NCBI GenBank assembly: GCA_030540535.1
Contig: JAUNWB010000089.1
Span: forward strand, 1-6,143
Direction of reading: 5' to 3'
Length of the DNA stretch: 6,143 bases
Source: Elusimicrobiales bacterium
Lineage (GTDB): Bacteria > Elusimicrobiota > Elusimicrobia > Elusimicrobiales > Elusimicrobiaceae
The position numbers were made by a program, and so were the translations under genes. Below, piece after piece: positions 1 through 4,676 of the stretch (position 1 is the first letter of the stretch; each line of letters begins with the position of its first letter). The notes below the pieces were generated by a model, which worked only from the letters and a program-made list of their open reading frames with translations, did not search any database and had not been told where the DNA came from.

Positions 1-1436
1 CCGGAAATGGCGCCCATGGCGATACCGGAGCAGGGCGATTTCATCGGAACGCCCGCGTCAAACAAGGCTAAAGAACCGCCGCAGACGCTGGCCATGGAGG
101 AGGAACCGTTGGATTCCATAATGTCGGACACGACGCGAATCGTATACGGGAATTCTTCTTCGCTCGGAATTAAAGGCAACAAAGCGCGGCGGGCGAGTTC
201 CCCGTGGCCGATTTCGCGGCGGCCCGGAGAGCGGTCCGGTTTGCATTCGCCGGTGGAATAACCCGGGAAGTTGTAGTGGAGCATGAAGCGTTCGTAGGTG
301 GTATCGTCCAGGCCTTCAACCATTTGCTGGTCATCCGGGGTGCCCAGGGTGGCTACAGCCAAAGACTGGGTCTGCCCGCGGGTGAACAAAGCAGAACCGT
401 GGGCGCGGGGCAACAGTCCAACCATAGAACTCAAAGGTCTGATTTCGGTCGGTTTGCGGCCGTCTACGCGCACGCCTTCGTGCAGCACGAGGTTGCGGGA
501 TTCTTCATACATGATGTTTTCCAAAGCAATACCGGCGTAGGTGGCGGCGTTGTCGCCGTAAGCGGTGGTAAGTTCTTCGGTGAAGGACTTTTTCAACGCG
601 GACACTTGGTTGTCGCGGGTTTGCTTGTCGGAAAACGCGTGGAGGATTTTTTTGGCTTCTTCGCGGAATTTGCCGTTGGCCAAATCGACCACTTCCTGCG
701 GCAGTTTTTCCACGACGTATTCAAATTTCGGTTTGCCGGCCAGTTCGCGTAGTTTAAGCTGCACGTCGCACATTTTGTCGATTTCCGGCTTGGCGGTTTC
801 CATCGCTTTGATGATGGCTTCTTCTTCCACTTCTTTGGCGCCGCCTTCCACCATTAACAGCCCCTGTTTGGAGCCGGCGATGACCAGGTCCATGTCGCAG
901 GTTTCCTGTTCTTCTTTGGTGGGGTTGACGATGTACTGACCGTCTTTGCGGCCGATGCGTACGGCGGCGACGGGTTCGTTAAACGGAATGTTGGAAATTA
1001 CCAGGGAGGCGGAAGACGCGAGTACGGACAAAACGTCGGCATCGTGTTTATCGTCGCTGGAAATAACCATGGCCGTCACGTTCGTTTCGCAGGCGAAGCC
1101 TTCGGGGAAGATCGGGCGGATGGTGCGGTCAATAATGCGGGAAGACAAAGTTTCTTTTTTGCTGGCTCTTCCTTCGCGTTTGAAAAAACCGCCGGGGATT
1201 TTACCCGCGGCGTAGGTTCTTTCTTTATAATTGACGGTAAGCGGCATGAAATCGGAGATGCCCGGTTTCTGCTCTTTCGTGGAAACGGAAGCCGCGAGTA
1301 CCATGGTTTCGCCCATAGTGGCCACGACGGCGCCGTCGGCTTGTTTGGCCATCAAGCCGGTTTGCAGTTTGATGGTTTCATTTCCGACGGTTACTTCCAC
1401 TTCGTGAATGTCGAATTTATGGTTGAAATTTTGCAT
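1..1436 (-). CDS. pnp: Polyribonucleotide nucleotidyltransferase (PNPase), 3' end outside window
   Basis: PNPase degrades RNA 3' to 5' by phosphorolysis, releasing nucleoside diphosphates, and works in the cytoplasmic RNA-decay machinery. I translated the minus strand from ATG at 1436 through 478 uninterrupted codons to the window edge. The N-terminal RNase PH domain has the RNA-contact loop GGFFKREGR followed by the conserved IIDRTIRPIFPEGF stretch. An alpha-helical linker follows at about residues 150-300, then the second RNase PH domain, with VDGRKPTEIRPLSS, HGSALFTRGQTQ and the phosphate-binding triple serine (ESNGSSSMAS, serines 445-447). The distal catalytic aspartates and the KH and S1 domains of a normal ~700 aa enzyme must lie beyond position 1. 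The gene starts 6 nt after rpsO, with AAGGA upstream, which is the standard rpsO-pnp arrangement. No defect is visible in the part present. Confidence 0.97.
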   Translation of the reverse strand, partial: MQNFNHKFDIHEVEVTVGNETIKLQTGLMAKQADGAVVATMGETMVLAASVSTKEQKPGISDFMPLTVNYKERTYAAGKIPGGFFKREGRASKKETLSSRIIDRTIRPIFPEGFACETNVTAMVISSDDKHDADVLSVLASSASLVISNIPFNEPVAAVRIGRKDGQYIVNPTKEEQETCDMDLVIAGSKQGLLMVEGGAKEVEEEAIIKAMETAKPEIDKMCDVQLKLRELAGKPKFEYVVEKLPQEVVDLANGKFREEAKKILHAFSDKQTRDNQVSALKKSFTEELTTAYGDNAATYAGIALENIMYEESRNLVLHEGVRVDGRKPTEIRPLSSMVGLLPRAHGSALFTRGQTQSLAVATLGTPDDQQMVEGLDDTTYERFMLHYNFPGYSTGECKPDRSPGRREIGHGELARRALLPLIPSEEEFPYTIRVVSDIMESNGSSSMASVCGGSLALFDAGVPMKSPCSGIAMGAIS

Positions 1437-1442
1437 TAGGGT

Positions 1443-1712
1443 TTATTTCCTTAATTTGAGTTCTTGGGTGACTTTCTGATATTTTTCAAAGTCGGTTCTT
1501 TTCAAGTAGGCGAGCAGGCGTTTGCGCTGGCCGACCAGTTTGTTAAGGCCTCTTTCACCCGCAAAATCTTTCGGGTTGGCTTTCAAGTGGTTAGAGATGT
1601 ATTGGATGCGTTCCGTGATAAGCGCAATCTGCACGGCGGCGGAGCCGGTATCGTTGGCGCTGGATTGGAATTTGCTGATGATGTCTTTTCTGTCTTGCAT
1701 GGAAAGTACCAT
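1443..1712 (-). CDS. rpsO: 30S ribosomal protein S15
   Basis: S15 is a primary 16S rRNA-binding protein of the small subunit, binding the central-domain three-way junction. The 89 aa product has the family's usual length. The hallmark DTGSAAVQIALITERI segment is at residues 21-36. HLK (42-44) with D49 are the rRNA-contact positions, RGLNKLVGQRKRLLAYL covers 54-70, and a basic LRK ends the protein. I chose ATG 1712 because MVLSMQDRKDII aligns directly with the common MALTKEEKKEII start. The frame is also open to a GTG at 1724, which would add four residues; that start has AGGG 10 nt upstream, whereas the ATG has no well-placed Shine-Dalgarno. The gene is first in the rpsO-pnp operon. Weak initiation signals fit a gene whose translation is controlled through its leader. 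Confidence 0.95.
   Translation of the reverse strand: MVLSMQDRKDIISKFQSSANDTGSAAVQIALITERIQYISNHLKANPKDFAGERGLNKLVGQRKRLLAYLKRTDFEKYQKVTQELKLRK
1448..1452 (-). promoter_or_regulatory. Ribosome binding site of pnp, inside the end of rpsO
   Basis: AAGGA reads on the minus strand 11 nt before the pnp ATG (1436). It overlaps the last codons of rpsO. This is the only good Shine-Dalgarno sequence at a gene start in the window and it supports the chosen pnp start. The overlap suggests translational coupling of the two genes (inference). Confidence 0.7.
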
Positions 1713-1749
1713 TGTTTTGTACACTTAGACTGAACCCTGCCGACCAAGC

Positions 1750-1793
1750 GTTCTTTATCCGAAAGAACACCGAGCCGGAGAACAGCCTTCTCC
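1750..1793 (-). promoter_or_regulatory. Structured 5' leader of rpsO, two hairpins (candidate S15 autoregulatory RNA)
   Basis: On the minus strand the leader holds two perfect hairpins in a row. The first is GGAGAA / TTCTCC with a 5-nt loop (1777-1793). The second is GTTCTTT / AAAGAAC with a 5-nt loop (1750-1768). CCGGCT (1773-1778) could also pair, with two G-U pairs, with GGTCGG (1740-1745). That would enclose the second hairpin and compete with the base of the first. S15 is known to repress its own mRNA in several bacteria through unrelated leader structures that mimic its rRNA site. Assigning this function here is inference from position and structure only. Neither hairpin is followed by a U-tract, so neither looks like an intrinsic terminator. 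Confidence 0.5.
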
Positions 1794-1829
1794 TATATTT
1801 AATTTTTATACTTACTAAAGTACATACTA

Positions 1830-1838
1830 ATTATAACA
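1830..1838 (-). promoter_or_regulatory. Extended -10 promoter for rpsO-pnp
   Basis: TGTTATAAT reads on the minus strand: a perfect TATAAT (1830-1835) with the TGn extension immediately upstream (1836-1838). It lies in an AT-rich island between the DUF805 gene and rpsO. The element 17 nt upstream, TTCCCC (1853-1858), is a poor -35, which is acceptable for an extended -10 promoter. Transcription would start near 1823 and give a leader of roughly 110 nt before the rpsO ATG. The sigma-70-type assignment is inference from the match alone. Confidence 0.5.
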
Positions 1839-1865
1839 AATTAATCCGTCCGGGGGAACCGTTCT

Positions 1866-2300
1866 TTATGAACAGCGGTTTTCTTTCGGTGCGGGGCCGT
1901 ATTCGTTGGCATAAGGCTGTCCGGCCTGGGAGATCAATGTCCGTTCGAACTCCGTTCCCTGAATATAATGCGTAACGGTATAGAATGCGCTGTACCCCAA
2001 ATCGTGTCCTCTGCGTATAGCGGCGGATTCTATGGCAAAAAACAAAAACAGCACTGCAAACATCCCGTTAGCGGCTATCCAGTTGGCCGCGCAGATAAAA
2101 AGGCGGAAAAGTTCGCTGTCCGCAAACCAATGCTTCAATATCAAAACGAATGGCACGACCGATAGAGATACGGATAGTATCGTCCGAACGAAACAGCGGT
2201 ATTCCTTTACACTTGAACGGCCAAACGGATACCAAAACAACAATAGGCTTTTTAACAAATACTTTAAAACGTTAAACAAAAAAATCATGGGCTTATTCAT
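1866..2300 (-). CDS. DUF805-type inner membrane protein
   Basis: This is a 144 aa membrane protein of unknown function. Three DUF805 landmarks are visible. The first is FGRSSVKEYRCF at residues 26-37, matching the F-GR-S-x-x-E-Y/F signature. The second is AIRRGHDLGYSAFY at 94-107, matching the RR-x-HD-x-G-x-S motif. The third is NEYGPAP at 132-138, matching the C-terminal N-x-YG-x-x-P motif. Hydrophobic stretches lie at about 41-58 and 67-92. The usual third membrane helix between the HD-x-G motif and NxYGP is replaced by a polar stretch (about 108-131). The start ATG 2300 has no Shine-Dalgarno; ATG 2288 is an alternative. The gene begins 15 nt after the stop of the upstream repeat gene, so it is probably co-transcribed with it. 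Its role beside secreted repeat proteins is unknown. Confidence 0.75.
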   Translation of the reverse strand: MNKPMIFLFNVLKYLLKSLLLFWYPFGRSSVKEYRCFVRTILSVSLSVVPFVLILKHWFADSELFRLFICAANWIAANGMFAVLFLFFAIESAAIRRGHDLGYSAFYTVTHYIQGTEFERTLISQAGQPYANEYGPAPKENRCS

Positions 2301-2315
2301 AGTAAAAAGATTTTA

Positions 2316-3548
2316 TCAGCGCAAAAAGCGTTTTGCGTCTTCGGATAAATAAGGCTTAAATAAATTGTAATACAACCGTTTCAGTTCCGGGAATTTTTTG
2401 TCCGCCGTCAGTCGGCGCGCGTCTATTTCCAGTGCAAAGCTGAGTACCACGGGTTCACCCGGAACCTCGGCTTCCGCATGCACGTGCAAAAGGCCTTTTG
2501 TAAAATGTTTGTTTATTTTCATCTCCGTCATGGAAACGCCCAGTTCGTGCAGCCCCGCGCGCACGGTAAAACCACCGTTTTCGGGCAGCAGGCTTTCAAT
2601 CGCGCGGTGTAAATCTTCCGGCCTCGCCCCGCGCAAAAGCCGCAGTGAGAGTACACGCGCTTCATCCCCCCGCATCAGACGCGTGTGGGCGGCTATGGAA
2701 GACGGCATTTTCGGTACTTGGGTAACGGGCACGCCCGTAAATTCCTGCACTTCCCGAAAATCTTTCAAACGCGGCGCGGCGGGATTGGGACCCGTAAACA
2801 AGACGCGGCTGAAAATGCCGTTCTCTTCGTCCCGGCCCCATTGGGTGTCGTACAGCCAGACCAAAATATCTTCCGCTTCGTCCGCGCGTTCGTCGAACCA
2901 TTCGTCCAGCCCGCGCCGGACGTTGGCCAACGCCTTATAAGTTTGCGAGGATAGCACCAGCCAGCCGTCCTGGACGGCATCCGTCAGCCAGTCCGCAAAA
3001 TCGTCGCGCATATAGTCCATTTCTTCCGCCGTGGCCTGCAGGGATTCCCGGTCCTGCGGTGTGGCGTCGCGCCAAAAGCGTTTGAGCGGCGCATCCGCAC
3101 CCGTTTCCGCGGTGACGTCTTTCCAAGCGGCGTCGCCCCGGCGCGCGGCGCGGGCCAGCTGGTCGAGTTCATAAATTTGCTGTACGACGGGGTTTACATA
3201 GGAACCGTTCGGATTCTTGGGCGAGCGGTACAACAAATTATGCACCCCGGCGTATTCCGGCGTGCCCCGTACGGGATAACGTTTGTATTCGCCCAAATAG
3301 GTTTTAAACGCTTGCAGCCACTCTTCCGGCGTGCGGCGCGTAACGCGGGCCTGGCCGCTCTGCCACAGCTCACGGATTTGCTCCGCCTGCGGCGTAGACG
3401 CCAGACGCGCGCGGTAGATTTGGTTCAGCGCGGCGCGGCCCAGGGAAATTTCTTCTTTTAATTCATCGGAAAGGACTTCTCCTTTCGGGGCCTGCAAACG
3501 CGGCAAACGGCCTTGATGCGCGTCCATCCAAATTTGCAGTTCTTCCAA
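2316..3548 (-). CDS. C-terminal part of a broken secreted repeat protein, with unique C-terminal domain
   Basis: This is a 410 aa reading frame from TTG 3548 whose start is almost certainly artificial. The same frame is open up to 3719 and continues the repeat homology upstream (LTPEEAEEKRLASIARAL, then RRKTAGQILEEL), but it contains no ATG, GTG or other TTG there. Residues 1-73 are one divergent repeat unit (ELQIWMDAHQGRLPR, then ISLGRAALNQIY). Residues 74-138 are another (EEWLQAFKTYLGEYKRYPV, then GVHNLLYRSP). Residues about 150-410 form a domain I do not recognise and which the upstream paralogue lacks. It has a Trp- and acid-rich helical part (DFADWLTDAV, DEWFDERADEAEDILVWLY) followed by a strand-like part (about 295-380, including GLLHVHAEAEVPGEPVVLSF). 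This frame lacks its own signal peptide, and I see it as the downstream half of the gene starting at 4635. Confidence 0.6.
   Translation of the reverse strand: MEELQIWMDAHQGRLPRLQAPKGEVLSDELKEEISLGRAALNQIYRARLASTPQAEQIRELWQSGQARVTRRTPEEWLQAFKTYLGEYKRYPVRGTPEYAGVHNLLYRSPKNPNGSYVNPVVQQIYELDQLARAARRGDAAWKDVTAETGADAPLKRFWRDATPQDRESLQATAEEMDYMRDDFADWLTDAVQDGWLVLSSQTYKALANVRRGLDEWFDERADEAEDILVWLYDTQWGRDEENGIFSRVLFTGPNPAAPRLKDFREVQEFTGVPVTQVPKMPSSIAAHTRLMRGDEARVLSLRLLRGARPEDLHRAIESLLPENGGFTVRAGLHELGVSMTEMKINKHFTKGLLHVHAEAEVPGEPVVLSFALEIDARRLTADKKFPELKRLYYNLFKPYLSEDAKRFLR
2320..2337 (-). other. Hairpin at the 3' end of the repeat gene
   Basis: CGCAAAA and TTTTGCG form a perfect 7-bp stem with a 4-nt loop across the last codons of the upstream gene. 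A run of five T lies on the minus strand just before the DUF805 start, about 11 nt after the stem. That gap is too long for a typical intrinsic terminator, so the hairpin may instead affect mRNA processing or ribosome coupling, or be coincidental. Confidence 0.3.
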
Positions 3549-4167
3549 GATTTGTCCGGCCGTTTTGCGGCGCGACGCATTTTGAAAAAGTGTTTTGATA
3601 CGCTGTACGGCTTGGTTTTGCTCGGAAGCGGCGTTTTGCGTCAGCGCACGCGCAATAGAGGCGAGGCGTTTCTCCTCCGCTTCCTCCGGGGTCAGTATTG
3701 TAGCGGCGGCCTTCTTCTTTTAACCGAATCAGCTCGGCGATGACGGGGTCAGACGGGTCTTTTGCCAACTTGATGGCGTTGCTCACCGCGGTGGCCAAGG
3801 CGGCTTCCTGTTTTTGGGCGGGCGTTAAGTCGGCTGCCGCAATACGGGTACCGTTTGAAAAGGAACTGCGGGGATATTCGCCGTTATGCTCCAAAAGCCA
3901 CAGGTTGAGTTCATCCAGCCAATAAGCGGGCGTTTTTTTGCGGGTGCCCTGCTCGTAGCGGAATTTTAGGTGCAGAAAAACGGGGTCCGTGGTATCCTTA
4001 GCGTGCAAAACGGCCCATTTGACTGCATTTGCCAAGTTTTGTTCTTCTTTTTGTTCCGGCGAAAGTTCCTCGGGTTTTAACACCCGTCCGTTTACGGAAA
4101 ACTGGCGGCGAGGAAATTCTCCCCCGTGCGTCAAAAGCCAGGAGTCCAGCGTCAGCAGGCGCAAGTG
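3135..4167 (-). repeat. Tandem ~80-aa coding repeats in the second copy, interrupted
   Basis: Two well-matched units lie at 3934-4167 and 3694-3927. The tail of a third is fused out of frame at about 3556-3695. Two diverged units follow at about 3330-3554 and 3135-3329. Shared landmarks are W-x-x-x-L-x-x-W-L near the start of each unit, then H-x-G-x-YPR or its diverged form, TP-x-x-x-x-EA, and PVI-x-EL-x-x-L-K-x-x-G. The downstream units have lost several of these residues, so the array decays toward the C-terminal domain. Confidence 0.7.
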
Positions 4168-4635
4168 GTTGGATAAGGTAAAACCTTTTACGCCCGAACC
4201 GCCGAGCAGCTGTTTCCACTGGGAGGGAGAAAGCGTTTGGCCCCGTTCACGCAACAACTCAGCCAACTCTTGCGAAAAAATTTGACTGTAATTCCACTCC
4301 CCGGACCGGGCGGCCGTCCGGCCGTCTTTTTCAGAAAATACCCATGCGTCGGTACGTAAGAGGGCGTCTTCCACCGTGCGGAGGTGTTCCGGCGTAAATT
4401 TGGGCAAAAGAGGTTCCTTCCAGGCGGGTGTAATGCGGGTAAAAAGCGTCCGCGCCGAAAGAGGTGTCAGCCGCGGAAAAGCCAGCGGATGCACGCGTGC
4501 GGCCGAAACGGCCGGAATCCGCGCGGCGGCGGGCGCCTTGATTATTTGACGCACCATTTTTGCTTTTTGCGTCCAGGCGGGCAGGCACGTGAAAAGAAGC
4601 AACAAAAAAAGAAAAACGGTTTTTTCCATACTCAT
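3463..4635 (-). CDS. N-terminal part of a broken secreted repeat protein
   Basis: The product opens with a signal peptide: MSMEKT, a run of Phe/Leu, then LPAWTQ as the likely cleavage region. The N-terminal domain (about 57-152) is shared with the upstream paralogue, as seen in LSARTLFTRITP, RTVEDALLRTDAWVF, IFSQELAELL and LSPSQWKQLLGG. Two repeat units follow at about 157-234 and 237-314, marked by WLLTHGGEFPR, WLLEHNGEYPR, DLTPAQKQEAALATAV and DPSDPVIAELIRLKEEG. Repeat homology stops at residue 314 (3694). The last ~76 residues are rich in Arg, Pro and Gly, resemble nothing in the family, and are out of frame with the homology that resumes in the next frame. The start could be ATG 4635 or ATG 4629, and the paralogue matches the latter. 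Neither has a visible Shine-Dalgarno. The gene begins 41 nt after the paralogue's stop, so the two are probably co-transcribed. Confidence 0.65.
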   Translation of the reverse strand: MSMEKTVFLFLLLLFTCLPAWTQKAKMVRQIIKAPAAARIPAVSAARVHPLAFPRLTPLSARTLFTRITPAWKEPLLPKFTPEHLRTVEDALLRTDAWVFSEKDGRTAARSGEWNYSQIFSQELAELLRERGQTLSPSQWKQLLGGSGVKGFTLSNHLRLLTLDSWLLTHGGEFPRRQFSVNGRVLKPEELSPEQKEEQNLANAVKWAVLHAKDTTDPVFLHLKFRYEQGTRKKTPAYWLDELNLWLLEHNGEYPRSSFSNGTRIAAADLTPAQKQEAALATAVSNAIKLAKDPSDPVIAELIRLKEEGRRYNTDPGGSGGETPRLYCACADAKRRFRAKPSRTAYQNTFSKCVAPQNGRTNLGRTANLDGRASRPFAAFAGPERRSPFR

Positions 4636-4676
4636 ATAGTAGCTAAATTAGTTTCGTTATACGAGGGCCAAAAGAC

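Larger units (their letters stand above)
2316..4635 (-). pseudogene. Whole frameshifted locus: secreted repeat protein, second copy
   Basis: The two fragments described separately make sense as one gene. Joining the first frame at residue 314 (3694) to the second at the CTG of 3693-3695 would give a protein of about 770 aa: signal peptide, N-domain, two good repeats, a partial repeat, two divergent repeats, then the unique C-terminal domain. At the junction the first frame reads RRYNT and the second resumes at LTPEE. In an intact unit of the paralogue about 36 residues separate those two points (RT at 394-395, YTP at 431-433), so a deletion of 3n+2 bases is the simplest explanation rather than a one-base error. 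The stop on the first frame is at 3463. Alternatives are assembly collapse at near-identical repeats, or two separately used genes. The rest of both frames is intact, so any breakage is probably recent. Confidence 0.55.

Noticed and set aside
204..1439. Several long open frames on the plus strand (for example 204-752 and 1044-1439)
   Set aside because: They lie antisense to pnp, whose minus-strand frame is unbroken and clearly homologous to PNPase. Their sequences are low-complexity shadows.
1857..1880. Hairpin around the DUF805 stop codon as a transcription terminator
   Set aside because: The stem has a 3-nt bulge and on the minus strand is followed by C-rich sequence, not a U-tract. A T-rich run exists only on the plus-strand side, where no gene needs it.
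1712..1975. Plus-strand open frame in the region between rpsO and the DUF805 gene
   Set aside because: It spans the rpsO leader and promoter and overlaps the DUF805 gene antisense, and its translation resembles no family.
3690..3727. Programmed ribosomal frameshift joining the two fragments
   Set aside because: No stop codon or typical +1 slippery site is placed at the junction, and the missing ~36 residues of the unit point to a deletion. I cannot fully exclude it.
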